Assembly (NCBI GenBank): GCA_041399085.1
Contig: JAWKTM010000028.1
Coordinates: forward strand, 25,126 to 89,125
Source of the DNA: JAWKTM01 sp041399085
GTDB lineage: Bacteria; Planctomycetota; Planctomycetia; Pirellulales; Pirellulaceae
Length of the DNA stretch: 64,000 nucleotides
Direction of reading: 5' to 3'
Below, in pieces: positions 18,444-28,674 of this stretch; within the stretch, counting starts at the first letter, position 1, and each line of letters starts with the position of its first letter. A model generated the notes under the pieces. It made no database searches and had not been told where the DNA came from. It saw only the letters and a program-made list of their open reading frames with translations. The translations under genes were made by a program, and so were the position numbers.

Positions 18444-18596
18444 GGCGACTACGGCACCATCCCGGCAACTCCGCGGCTTGCTTGATCCAATCCGCCAGCT
18501 GCGTTTCGTCGAATTCGCCTTCGTGGAGATCGATCCAGCGAGCGTCTCCGCTGCGATCGGTGCCGCCGGGCGGGAGCGGGCTGAGCGAAATGCCTT
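18444..18596. repeat. 153-bp direct repeat, copy B
   Basis: The copy that lies in its natural context as the 3-prime end of the DUF1801 gene. The other copy is 603 bases to its left (17688-17841). Confidence 0.9.
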
Positions 18597-18850
18597 GCAA
18601 AAACGCGACTTACGTATCGAGTAATGGCCGTGGAACGAAACGAACCAGCCCCTGCCCCTCGACGCGGTAGAACGGCGAATTCCATCGCACGCCCTTCTGC
18701 ACATTCGGCACGGTCCGCACGATCAACTCATCGAGCCGCTTTCCCAATTTTCGCTCTTTCCACCCCTGGCATCGCCGCGATGTAAGCCTGCACGGCTCGT
18801 CGCCATCCCCTTCGGAATCTGAGGATTCCCGCCGGAAAGCAACCGTACCG
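18444..18850 (-). pseudogene. DUF1801 family protein, frameshifted
   Basis: Pieces in alternating frames match the YdhG/DUF1801 pattern: VQAYIAAMPG, WKERKLGKRLDELIVRTVPN with VQKGVRWNSPFYRVEGQG, WFVSFHGH, then the C-terminal block shared with the 153-bp repeat. Copy B lacks one base relative to copy A, which destroys the natural stop. The start is unclear, near 18850 or further right. Function of this family is not well defined; some members are annotated as iron-chaperone-like. Confidence 0.6.
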
Positions 18851-19119
18851 ACTGCTCCTGCGTCGCCCCTGGACGCCACGCCGCATTTCCTACCTAAATT
18901 CTCTCGCGAGTTCGATTCGCCGACAGCCATCTCGCGTCTGCTCCTGCGCGCTGCCGGGGAGTGACCGTGCCGGACGATTCTCGCTTGCCTCCCTTCGACT
19001 TCTTTAGGCATCAATTAATCCTGATTAGGTCGTTCCCTTTGGCCCCGACGCGTCATCTCGCGCGGTTCCGCTGATATGGCATTTTCAAAGCCAACAACGC
19101 CAGTCTTCATCGCCATCCA

Positions 19120-22100
19120 TCAACCTCCAAAGCGCCGCGATGCGAGAACTTTCGTTAGCCAGCAAAGCCGCCACGGATAATTCATTCCGTGCGACCACCC
19201 CGTCGCGAGTTGCCGTATGCCGCTCGCCGTTTGATTGAGTTGCTGGATGACGATCGCCACATCGATTGGCGAAGCATCCCCGTCACCATTGGGGTCGAGG
19301 AAAGGCGCCGACAGAAACGAACGGGCGGGAAGGCTTCCGGCGCCTTCGCTATTGATCCAATTGATGACCAGCAACGCGTCGATCGGGGATACAACGCCGT
19401 CCGCGTTGACATCCGCTCGCAGCAGTGAGTTGTGCCACAACGAGGACGTCGCCATTTTGGATGGCAAGCCCTGAAACAGAATCCGGCCGTCCGCAACACC
19501 ATCCGCATCGCCTCGGCCTCCGTCCACAAGTTGCAAAAACGTTCGTCCGGCCCGCTGCCGAACGCCAACCATACCGTCAAAAACAAAGGCTTGGTTCGTC
19601 CGCTCCGGTACAATCCACCAACTGTTCGCGTCTACGTCACCGGAAACAAGCAACTCGATCTGGCAAGCACCTTGCTGGAGCGATTCCTCGAGTGCGAAGG
19701 TCAGCAGTCCAGCGGGGGAATTCGACACTGTCCGATGATGGCGGGGAGCCAACTGGAACCCAGCGTCGCGGATACTGACGCTCTCGCAAGAAACCACGGT
19801 ATACGGGTTGTCAAGACTGTCTAACAGCGTCGCAATCCGCGCATCTCCATTGGTCAGCAACGCCGTCTTGATTGGCGTCGCCGCCGCTGGGTCCGGAGAT
19901 TCAATCCATGTCGGGACGCCATCACCATCCCGGTCGCTGTCGATGACAAAGCGGAACGAGGCGGGAGAGCTTGTGAAGTCTTGATCTCCTACCGACACCG
20001 CAATGGTGCGAGTCAAGTCGGCTGGTCGATCTCCTCGAGATACCGTAAGTTACCGCACTCAGAATGGTTGCCGCGTCGGCGATCGGAAAGTTCCTCGGCC
20101 AAATTCCGTCATCGTGGTTTCGACGACGAAGCCACCCGTCAGTTCATTGAAACTCGTCGCGTAGGCGAACTTGGATCGTCCAACCATTTATCCAAGACGC
20201 TTGCATCCACCGCCAAGCTTTCCTCTCCGCCGTTCGCTGAGTCGATCCGACCGACACCGACTCACGACCTCTTCTGATCACTCAAAGAAAGGCCAACCGG
20301 CATAACCTCGCTGGTTCGCCCCCAAAAGATGCGTCGCATGCCATTCGCTGCCAGAAATCCCTAATTCAATCTCTGGTGGCTCATTGCTATCGAGAATCGT
20401 AAGCGTAGTAGGGGAAGTCGACAATATGAGGACCGTCGGTCACGCGGATCAAAATATCATATCGACTTTTCGTCTCGTAATCGATTTGAATTCCTTCGCG
20501 AAGTATCATGCAGCTATAAGGATCAAATTTGCTGGATCGATCCTGAAAAACTGGCCATCGGGATGGTCATCGTCGGAGACAATCTCGTATGTATAGTTGG
20601 AGAGTTGTGAAGATCTCTCAGTTCCTCGTCAGCTGCACGAAATTTCGCCCAACGTCCATCCATTGCCGTAGTTGGTCGGAGTATTTTTTGGCCAATTGGA
20701 GATTGGGGACGCAGCAAGCCAAGCGGAACATCGTTTACGTCTTCGATTGTTATGGTGATGGGGACTTTGAATTGATCGGGGGTGGAATGCCATCGTCGGT
20801 GACCCGCACGATCACGGTGGTAAGAGGACGCCTCCCTCGAAATTGGGAACGAAAGACGGCGAGGTTTGATGACTCCTGTGTGTGGATCGATCTCGAAACG
20901 GTCGTCCCATGAAAGGCTGCTGCGGGAAACTCTAAAGCGAAGGGACTGATGAATCTTTGTCCTTCGCAACGCCGCTGCCAACAATCGTCTCCGGCGGCGA
21001 GTTCTCATCAAGCGATAGGTCATGATTCTGAACTCGGGAGAAAACTCGTTTTCGTCCTCGACGCAAGGGTAATCTCGCGAAACGGCAAATCCCAGACTGT
21101 CGATGGCCGTGAGTGTAAATTCAACTTGGTTGGTCACTTCATGATCGAACGCCACGTGGGATTTCAGCTTCAAAACTCCTTCAACGACCCTGAAGCGATC
21201 GTCGGAGATAAGTATTGATAGTCACCATCGCCAGGATTTGTTGCGGAACGACGACGCGCCTAGGTCTCCGCCCAACACATTTTCCATAATCGTGACCACG
21301 CCGTCCCCCACGGTTATAATCATCGTTACTGACAGGCTTCACGTCCACTACGAATGAAGTCACCGATGTTGCAAAGCCATCGAATGCTTCCACTGTGACG
21401 GTCGCTTCGTCCAGTCACGCCGGCCGTTGGCTGGATGAACAGCCGCGACGCGGACCGGTTCTCTCCACTCGAATTATTAGCCAGATCGATAAGACTGGAA
21501 TTGGAAGAACCCAAGTTGAGCGTCAATCTGACTGGCGTCATACGGATCTTTGAACATGGATTGCGATGGGGCCTAAGTGTATTCCGCGGCGACGACTCCG
21601 GTTGGGGATCGCGTCGACCAAAGGTGGGCGAGTCGAGACGAACAGTCGAGCTTGTCCGGCCCGATAGGGTGAACCAGGACCATCGTCTCGGCGCCTCCGT
21701 GCCGAGGTAAGCCCAATCGTCCAGTAGCCGAATCGAGTCCGATTCGTCCAGCCACACATACAGATCAGCGGAGGTTTCCGAAGCCTGCAACACAGCCAAA
21801 CGATCGAGTGTTCAGAGTATTCGCGCTTCGCCGATCGTAAGTCGATCTTCTCGATGGATTTCAGCCGCTGCGTGCCGATCGAGATGAGGTTCAACTCACC
21901 GTGGGGGACTTCCCATACCAGTGTGTCCACACCCGTTCCGCCGTCCACGCGGCGGAAATCCACATCCGCGACGCTCAACTTATCATTGCCAGCCGCGCCT
22001 CTCAGCGAGTCGGCCCCGCCACCACCTCGAATTGTGTCGTCTCCTAAACCGCCGATTAACACGTCGTCGGCGGATGTTCCCTCCAAGACGTCGTCGCCTT

Positions 22101-23586
22101 CCGTTCCCGCGTGCGTCACCACACCGCGAAAGTCTTGGCCATAAACCAGAAAGCCGAACGGAAGATTGGGGTCCGAGGGCGTCCAAACCCTATCAGACCA
22201 ATAGCGAAGTAGCATGTCATCGAACCCATCTCCGTTGATGTCGCCAACGCTGCGGACCCCACCCAGGTATCCTTGCTCTAGAAAGCTGAAGGGCAATGCC
22301 CGCGCACGGTCAAACGTTGTCGATGATTGATAGGGGCCGCCAAAAGCCAATCGTGAATCGTACGAATCCTCTTGATAGTAGACTCGTAGATCATCAAATC
22401 CATCGCCATCGATATCACCAAGGGGAGACAGGCTGCTAGAGGTGGGGAACGAAACACCGTCCTGTGGTGTGAGTTGTGGCAATTGCGGGGGAAATGTGGT
22501 GATCCCTCCCAGGCGAACAACTCCGCCGTCAACGGAATTTCCAACCGTATCCTCAATGCCATCTCCGTTAAAATCCCCCACATTTACCCGTATCGAGCTT
22601 CCGGAAAATCCGTTCGTTCCATCCAAGCTGTGGACGCCAAATTCTGGAAAGTCACTGATGTTGAAGCCAATGCCGGCTTCGCTGCCGAAAAACACCCCGG
22701 ATTTGGCCTCCGTGGAGGATCGAACATAAAAATCATCATAACGGTCGCCATTAATGTCGCCGACCGGCAACACAACGCGGCCGAATTGATCGTTGTCGTC
22801 CTCCCCAAAGATACCGGACCCTAAGGAACCGTCGAAATGCTGAAACGGATGCATCGGACTTGGCAATTCGTCGTCCGACCCGTAGACCACTGCCACATAC
22901 CCAACTAAGTCGAGACCTTCGGGCGTCCGTCCGAAGGTCCCGCTAACGGCAAAGTCGTCCAGGCCATCTCCATTAAAATCCCCGATTTCGGAGTGCCAGT
23001 CGCCTAGGAAAGTCAGATCGCGATCCCCTTGGATGACAACGCCATTCCGGCCATCCAACTCGCTATTTAGGTACTCGGAACGCAAATCCGAATGCCCAAA
23101 CCAAATGCGAGCTTGCCCGGTCAAGGAACCTTCCGTCGAGTCGCCAGGACTCCCGGTTAATAAATCCGTCAGCCCATCACCATTGAAGTCCGCCGCGCTA
23201 ACGTACCGGAGCGCGCCCTCGAAAGTTGCCACCGATTCCAGAGGTGACGTGTCGAGATTAAGTAGGGCGGGTCGGTCTTGACCACCTAGGAACAAATAGG
23301 CGGGCGCGGGTTGATCCGTGTTAACAAGGACAAAATCAAAGAATCCATCACCGTTGAAGTCTCCGGCCGATTCAAAGTTTCCTCGACGCCCCGACTCGGG
23401 CGCTAGCAATGCCACTCCCTGGCTCCCATCGCCGCCGTTTTCCGGAAACAGGCAGTTCAGGTCAATCAGGCTCTCGAAGCTACACAGCAGGTCGCGCGAC
23501 TCCAACCGCTCGACAGACAATCGACGAACGGACCGCCCCATCCGTCGACCATTCCGAGCTCTCGACCGTTTCCAACTCACCGCCAT
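19120..23586 (-). pseudogene. Giant surface protein: FG-GAP repeats, RTX, cadherin-like domains, dockerin; middle part frameshifted
   Basis: The N-terminus (MAVSWKRSRARNGRRMGRSV, then RRLSVERLESRDLL) has the basic LExRxLL motif seen at the start of many exported planctomycete proteins. From 23586 to about 21840 the frame is intact. It holds five or more FG-GAP/VCBS-like units (DFNGDGFFDF, DFNGDGLTDL, DINGDGFDDM) and a calcium-binding RTX block (GTEGDDVLEGTSADDVLIGG). From about 21840 to 20016 cadherin-like pieces (VTVEAFDGFATSVTSFVVDV, FEIDPHTGVIK, TITIEDVND) appear in changing frames. The last 298 codons, 20016 to 19120, are intact and end in a dockerin pair (ADVNADGVVSPIDALLVINW; DPNGDGDASPIDVAIVIQQL). 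Presumed extracellular, Ca-binding, adhesive or scaffolding. Confidence 0.75.
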
Positions 23587-23911
23587 TAGTTCACTTTCCG
23601 CGAAGCGAGTTCAAGCTCAAGCTACCGACGAAATCGCCGATTCACACATATAATTTGCCACGTCGGTCACTCTTCGTCCGGCGGTAATAAACGGATGGCG
23701 TCCGATCCTTAGACGCCCCGATCAACACCCAGCAATAAACGTTCGTAAAACCCACATGAATTAGCGGGCAAATCAAGTGTGGCTACGAACGTTTCACGTT
23801 GTCAAGCATTCTCGTAACGAGGTTGAAAGACGTGAGACACTGTCGCCTAGCTGCCTTCGCCGCGTTGGCAACGGGCCGCAATTGGCCGGCAAACGCGAAG
23901 GATCCCAACCA
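23587..23911. other. Intergenic stretch without recognised gene
   Basis: 325 bases between two minus-strand genes. Nothing with coding character is seen. It should contain the promoter of the surface-protein gene, but I cannot point to a convincing -35/-10 pair. Confidence 0.5.
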
Positions 23912-24664
23912 TCACGCCGGCGCATCCGCTGGTTCCGACGCCGCGGTTTGATTTTCCTTTCGCGTGATGCGGGCGCGGGCGGTGGCGACGGCGTTGGTGA
24001 TGTGCTGCGATAGCTCGCCGGCCAGCGTATCGAATTGCGGAGCGAACAGCCGCTGCGCCGTGACCAACGACTGGCGAATCGTGGCTAGGTCGTCTCGCAA
24101 GAGGGCGCGAGCCAATCGTACCGAGGGCGTCGACGTGCGTTTGACTTCTTCGCTCGCTTCGCGTTGTTCGATCAGGCTGTCGAAAGCCGACTGGGCCGTG
24201 CGAAGCTGTTCGACCACCGCCGACAGATTCAGCGTGGTGAGGTCGGCTTGGACTGGCGTGGAGCTCAAGTCCTGCAACAACGCTTTCGTCTCGACGGACT
24301 GCCGTTGATTGGCGAGCGAGTGGAGCGAATACTCGCGGCGGCGAATCATGGCCTGCAACCGACCGGCGGCGTTCAATTGCTCGGCCGTCCCGACGACCGT
24401 GCGGTATTCCACCGTGGCTCGCAGCTCCAAGTACGCGGCATCGCGAGCCTCGTCGGCCGCCGCGACATTCTCGGCGAACCCGCTGGCTGGGTCGCGGCCC
24501 GTCGCCACATTCATGTCGGCGATCTGGCGTTCGACATCATCGACAAGCGGTGCGAACCACGGATGATCGGGAATCAGACGGCGGATCGTTGACACCGCAT
24601 GACCGCCAAGACCAATCAGCTCGTCGTCGCTCAAGATCGTGACCGGGAGATCTGCCACTGCCAT
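23912..24664 (-). CDS. Hypothetical alpha-helical protein
   Basis: 250 residues starting MAVADLPVTILSDDEL, with GAGGG-like SD (GAGGG, seven bases upstream) supporting ATG 24664 over the longer frame from 24724. The body is almost entirely predicted helix with heptad-like spacing (AEQLNAAGRLQAMIRRREYS, SLANQRQSVETKALLQDL, LVTAQRLFAPQFDTLAGELS), suggesting a coiled coil. No signal peptide, membrane segment or catalytic motif. The C-terminus is Ala/Glu-rich. I cannot assign a family with confidence. Confidence 0.6.
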   Translation of the reverse strand: MAVADLPVTILSDDELIGLGGHAVSTIRRLIPDHPWFAPLVDDVERQIADMNVATGRDPASGFAENVAAADEARDAAYLELRATVEYRTVVGTAEQLNAAGRLQAMIRRREYSLHSLANQRQSVETKALLQDLSSTPVQADLTTLNLSAVVEQLRTAQSAFDSLIEQREASEEVKRTSTPSVRLARALLRDDLATIRQSLVTAQRLFAPQFDTLAGELSQHITNAVATARARITRKENQTAASEPADAPA

Positions 24665-24958
24665 TGTTTCACCCTCGTGAAAAGAAACGTTGCTGGGAAA
24701 AGCGAAATGCGTCGACCCCATCAATTTAGTGATTTACCCCTGGTGCAAGCAGATTTTTGCGATTCGTACCGGCACACCCGAACGCTCCGCCTCTGTTCTC
24801 GCGTCGGTCGCAGGCTCGATTCTACCGCTCGTGCGGTCCGTCGGTAGAAAACATGCGATCCATAGTCGTTGTAGATCAACCATTTGTGGCAGGATTGGCG
24901 TAGCGACCGCACTACAGCGCGCGTCACGAACCGCCCGGCCCTGGCCGCCGCCCAGCCG

Positions 24959-25250
24959 CACAACAAGATCTGCGCGGCACCTGGCTGCCGCCTGACTGCA
25001 CGACAAGACTGCCGCGCGGTACCTGGCTCCAGCCTGACCAGCACAACAAGATCTGCGCGCGGTACCCGGCTGCCGCCTGGCCGCACAACAAGATCTGCGC
25101 GGTACCTGGCTGCCGCCTGGTCGCACAACAAGATCTGCGCGCGGTACCTGGCTCCAGCCTGGCCGCACAACAAGAACTGCGCGCGGTACCTGGCTGCCGC
25201 CTACCCGCGCAGCAGGAACTTTGCGCCCTACCGGGCGACAGCCTCGCCAC
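24959..25250. repeat. 42-bp tandem repeat, six units plus a degenerate seventh
   Basis: Unit CACAACAAGATCTGCGCGCG followed by GTACCTGGCTGCCGCCTGGCCG. Units start at 24959, 24999, 25042, 25084, 25124 and 25166 (40, 43, 42, 40, 42 and 42 bases); a divergent copy follows at 25208. Length variants are 2-bp losses in the GCGCGCGG run. Several frames stay open through it, but the peptides are only repeats of the unit, so it is not called coding. Confidence 0.85.
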
Positions 25251-25339
25251 GCAACGAGAATCGATCGACCGCTCAGATAGTAACTTGACTCGACAACCAG
25301 AACGGGACATGCGTCGCGGCCGCGAAAGTCCAAGCTGCG

Positions 25340-25735
25340 TCACGGGACGACTTGTACGGTGCCAAACTGCCGAAAATGATCGTCGAATGCGAATGCAGTA
25401 TCGATTTGCCGTCGCTCCATAACGCTCCGACTAACGCAATCCGTGAAACTCCACGCCTTATCGTGAAATCGCCGAAAGACGTTCCATGCGGCAAGCACAT
25501 CATCCGGAGTCACCCAATGTATTTCCGCGATGTCACCACGCAGCAACGCGTCGCCCAGCGCTCCAGCCCGGGCGAATTCCCCGCGTGCTCGGAGCAATGT
25601 CAGCAGTTCGTCGATCACATAATCAGTCGTGACGAGGGGTTCGCGATTCTCGCTTAGCCACTGGCTCGCGGCCGTATGATCTGAATCATTGGGGATGAAG
25701 GCAGCGAACCACGCCCCCGTATCGACAAAAATCAT
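25340..25735 (-). CDS. PIN-domain toxin (VapC-like)
   Basis: 131 residues with the PIN-domain acidic residues: MIFVDTGAWFAAF (Asp5), DYVIDELLTLL, WSFTDCVS and AFAFDDHFRQF. PIN toxins are Mg-dependent ribonucleases that cut tRNA or other RNA. The ATG overlaps the antitoxin stop as ATGA, the usual coupling in TA operons. Intact, unlike the ParDE-like module at 17.9 kb. Target unknown. Confidence 0.88.
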   Translation of the reverse strand: MIFVDTGAWFAAFIPNDSDHTAASQWLSENREPLVTTDYVIDELLTLLRARGEFARAGALGDALLRGDIAEIHWVTPDDVLAAWNVFRRFHDKAWSFTDCVSRSVMERRQIDTAFAFDDHFRQFGTVQVVP

Positions 25736-25995
25736 TGTTGCTCTTCTCCATAGAGCACTCGGTCATGATCACGGTTGGAAAGTCCATCGTCAGGATTCAT
25801 GACCGGCAGTTGGGCTAACTCTTGGCGAAGATCGTCGAGGGCTTTCTTTCTCTTTGATGCGTCGTGTTCGGAAGGTGGCGAATTCTCGGACGCCGTATCC
25901 GATTGGTGAAGCGAATGGGCTAATCGCTCGAGCAGTTGCAACTGTTCCTGACGCGATAGTGCAGCCACGGCTTGTTCAATTGCTTCTAGAGTCAC
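25732..25995 (-). CDS. Putative antitoxin partner of the PIN toxin
   Basis: 87 residues from a GTG at 25995, which has AGGAG six bases upstream. The N-terminal helix pair (TLEAIEQAVAALSRQEQLQL) followed by LLERLAHSLHQ looks like short VapB-type or DUF2281-type antitoxins. The middle is Ser/Lys-rich and the C-terminus acidic (NPDDGLSNRDHDRVLYGEEQ), which may wrap the toxin. It is upstream of and overlaps the toxin by four bases. Called mainly by position and size. Confidence 0.7.
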   Translation of the reverse strand: MTLEAIEQAVAALSRQEQLQLLERLAHSLHQSDTASENSPPSEHDASKRKKALDDLRQELAQLPVMNPDDGLSNRDHDRVLYGEEQQ

Positions 25996-26054
25996 ACGTA
26001 TCTCCTTTCTTCGGCTACGGCTCGCCGTTAAACGCAAAGACTCATAATGACGTG

Positions 26055-26382
26055 CTTAGTTACCGGAGGGCTTGCGCCCTGCCGCTTCAATTTTTGATGT
26101 GGTTACCGGAGGGCTTGCGCCCTACCGCTTCAATTTTAGGCGAGCGGCACGTTAGGACATACCAGCACGCAGCGCAAGCTAGTGAGTGGGTGTCCGACAC
26201 ACTCGATCGCGCATCGTGCTTGTATTTCGGTATATTCTCATGCGCCGCTCGCCTTAGGTGCGGTTACCGGAGGGCTTGCGCCCTACCGCTTCGATTTTTG
26301 ATGCGGTTACCGGAGGGCTTGCGCCCTGCCGCTTATATTTTAGGTGTAGACACCGGAGGGCTTGCGCTCTTCCGATTTCGTT
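26055..26382. repeat. Five REP-like hairpin elements
   Basis: Five copies of an element reading ACCGGAGGGCTTGCGCCC then TACCGCTTC with small variants. Each can form the hairpin CGG-AGGGC-TTGC-GCCCT-CCG. Between copies two and three (26139-26252) lies a larger imperfect palindrome bounded by AGGCGAGCGGC and GCCGCTCGCCT, with CAGCACGCAGCGCAAGC and GCGCATCGTGCTTG inside. This matches the dispersed family at 29.9 kb and 37.9 kb. Confidence 0.85.
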
Positions 26383-26402
26383 TTGGTTGTTCCAATCGTG
26401 TA

Positions 26403-28631
26403 TTAACTCTTATCCCGCACGGCTAACGTTGTGGCGTCGTGGACTGGGGTTGAGGTGGTTGTGGGGAGGGGGCGGTGTGGTTCCCAGGGGGTTGGAGAAC
26501 TCATGATGTGAACCACGAAATACCAGAGCGCTAAGACTCCGCATAGTACGACGAACAACGCTAAGATGCCTTCGCGCACCAGGCGCGAACCCAAGGAGCG
26601 GACGGGACGGGTGGCTTCTTGTTCGCTCTCTTGCACTAAGACCATTAATTCCGAATCGCGCGGCGAAGCGTTCGCTTCGTTGCGTTCGGGCAATTGCACC
26701 GGCTCCAAGGCGGCAATCCAGGTTCCCTTATAGGCGACGCCTTTGGGGGCTGTGCTTAATGGATCCACATATTGATAGCGCCAGTTCGAGGCGACTTGGT
26801 CGAGTTGTTCGTTGGTCACTCGGTATTCCGGTTTGCTGTATTCATAACGGGCCGACGTATCACCTTCGCGGGCGAACAAAGGATGCTGCAAGATCGTGCC
26901 GTGGCTGGTTCCTTCACGCCCATCTACTAAAACGGCGAAGCGATCCGATTGCACATTGTCGTTTCTTAGTACCGCGAAATCTCCCATATTCACCGTCATC
27001 ACCAACACGCCGATCGTGCGGCGGGTTTCGTTGTCGATCACGGGGGTCGAGATGGCGACTTTCCAAAGATTGGTCGTGGTGCTTTGGAACACGGCCGATA
27101 GATGGGAGGCCAACAGCGGCCGGATGGCGGGCGTTCGCATGTCGCGAGGCAATTCGACCGGGCCGCCATGAAAATAGGTTCGCCAAGCGTAATTGCCGCC
27201 CACCGATTTGGTGCTGACTTGTTCGTCGTCATACACGGCGGCCACGATCATGCCGCGTTCGTCGGTGATGAAAATGCTGGCGAATTTGGCGGCGTTAGGA
27301 TCGTCGTCCAGCAGATCGAGATAACTGTCCAAGCGGGAACGCAGGTGCGCGGTGAGGGCGTCGCGTTCTGGATCGGCCACGAACTGCTCGCGCAGCGGTT
27401 CTCGCCGCGCGGGATCATTGTCGGCGGCATGCAGGCGGTCGACCAGCGGATAAGATCGCAGTTCGTTCAGCCGCGCTTGCAAGTCGGGCAGTCGCGACTC
27501 GCGTTCGGCGACGTCGAAATAGCGTTCGATCTCGGCTTCGAGCGCGCTGGCCACGAACTTGGCGGCGAAGGCGTTGCTTTCGTAAGCTCGCTGGCGGATC
27601 GCGTCGGTCGATTGCCGTTTGGCTTCCAGATATCCCCGCCAGCCGAAGACGGCCATCACCATCAACAGCAGCAGTGGACCGAGCACGCCCAGCAACATCA
27701 GCGGCCGACGCGTGCGCGCTTCGGCTCGGCGGCGGAGGGCGTCGAGCACCTCTTGGACGTTGGCAAAGCGGTTGTTCGGATCGGCGGCCAGGCAGCGGTC
27801 GATAATCGCGGCGAGCGCTCGATCGACGCCGCGCACGTGGGCATGTCGCGTCGGCGGTTTGCTTTGCCGAATCAGCCGGCGGTAGCGTTCCAGGCGTTGC
27901 GGCAGGCTGGTGGCCGATTCGATGTCGCGCGTGGTGGTGTTGTCGCGATGCGGCGGATGGCCGGTGACCATGCGATAGTAGATCGCGCCGAGGGCATAAA
28001 CATCCCAGCGGGCGTCGGGCACGGCTTCCAAGTCGGCTTGTTCCGGGGCCATGTAGAACAGCGTGCCGAGCGCGGGCTTTTGTTCGGACGAGAGCCGTGA
28101 TTGACCGAAGTCAGCCAGTCGCGGGCGATGATCTTGGTCGAGCAAGATATTGGCCGGCTTCAGATCGCAGTGCAGCACGCCTTTGCCGTGCGAATGCAGC
28201 AAGCCGATGGCGATTTCGTGGAAGAGCTGTTCGGCTCGGGCGGGCGGCAGCGCTGCCTGTTGCTGCAGCAGGTCTTCCAGCGAGCCGTTCTCGACATACT
28301 CCATCACATAGTACGGCGGGTCGGCGTCCCAACCGACGGCCAGCACTTGCACGATGTAGCGGTCGGCCGACAGCGACACGAGGTGTTTCACTTCGCGAGC
28401 CAGCAACGACCAATCGACGCCGCCGCGATGCAGGTAAAACTTGATCGCCACGCGGCGGCCCGTGTTGCGGTCGATGCCGATCCAGACTTCGCCGAACGCG
28501 CCGGCGCCCAGGAATTCATCGAGCGCGTAGCCCGGCACTTCGACCGGCGGGCGCGAGCGGCGCAGGCTTCGCTCCTGAGCTTGTCGTTGTTCTTCGAGCG
28601 ACTGCTGTTGCGTATGATCGGAATGCGACAT
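26403..28631 (-). CDS. Membrane Ser/Thr protein kinase with an extracytoplasmic Cache-like sensor
   Basis: 742 residues. The kinase domain (about 35-300) has GAGAFGEVW (42-50), VAIKFY (Lys64), HCDLKPANIL (154-163, HRD as HCD), DFG (174-176) and APE (195-197). A membrane helix (about 311-331) is followed by a 350-residue extracytoplasmic region with Cache-like features (SIFITDERGMIVAAVYDDEQ, NYAWRTYFHG, VAISTPVIDNETRRTIGVLV). A second membrane helix near 690-712 leads to a short Pro/Thr-rich tail inside. It probably senses a small ligand outside and phosphorylates proteins inside. The ATG at 28631 diverges from the amidohydrolase gene with only 43 bases between starts, so promoters overlap. 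Confidence 0.92.
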   Translation of the reverse strand: MSHSDHTQQQSLEEQRQAQERSLRRSRPPVEVPGYALDEFLGAGAFGEVWIGIDRNTGRRVAIKFYLHRGGVDWSLLAREVKHLVSLSADRYIVQVLAVGWDADPPYYVMEYVENGSLEDLLQQQAALPPARAEQLFHEIAIGLLHSHGKGVLHCDLKPANILLDQDHRPRLADFGQSRLSSEQKPALGTLFYMAPEQADLEAVPDARWDVYALGAIYYRMVTGHPPHRDNTTTRDIESATSLPQRLERYRRLIRQSKPPTRHAHVRGVDRALAAIIDRCLAADPNNRFANVQEVLDALRRRAEARTRRPLMLLGVLGPLLLLMVMAVFGWRGYLEAKRQSTDAIRQRAYESNAFAAKFVASALEAEIERYFDVAERESRLPDLQARLNELRSYPLVDRLHAADNDPARREPLREQFVADPERDALTAHLRSRLDSYLDLLDDDPNAAKFASIFITDERGMIVAAVYDDEQVSTKSVGGNYAWRTYFHGGPVELPRDMRTPAIRPLLASHLSAVFQSTTTNLWKVAISTPVIDNETRRTIGVLVMTVNMGDFAVLRNDNVQSDRFAVLVDGREGTSHGTILQHPLFAREGDTSARYEYSKPEYRVTNEQLDQVASNWRYQYVDPLSTAPKGVAYKGTWIAALEPVQLPERNEANASPRDSELMVLVQESEQEATRPVRSLGSRLVREGILALFVVLCGVLALWYFVVHIMSSPTPWEPHRPLPTTTSTPVHDATTLAVRDKS

Positions 28632-28674
28632 GCGGCTATGTTATACGGCGATTACCAACCGGGGGAATCAGTTG

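Noticed and set aside
24734..25333. Open frames through the 42-bp repeat on the minus strand
   Set aside because: The peptides are only repeats of the unit and frame is broken by 2-bp changes.
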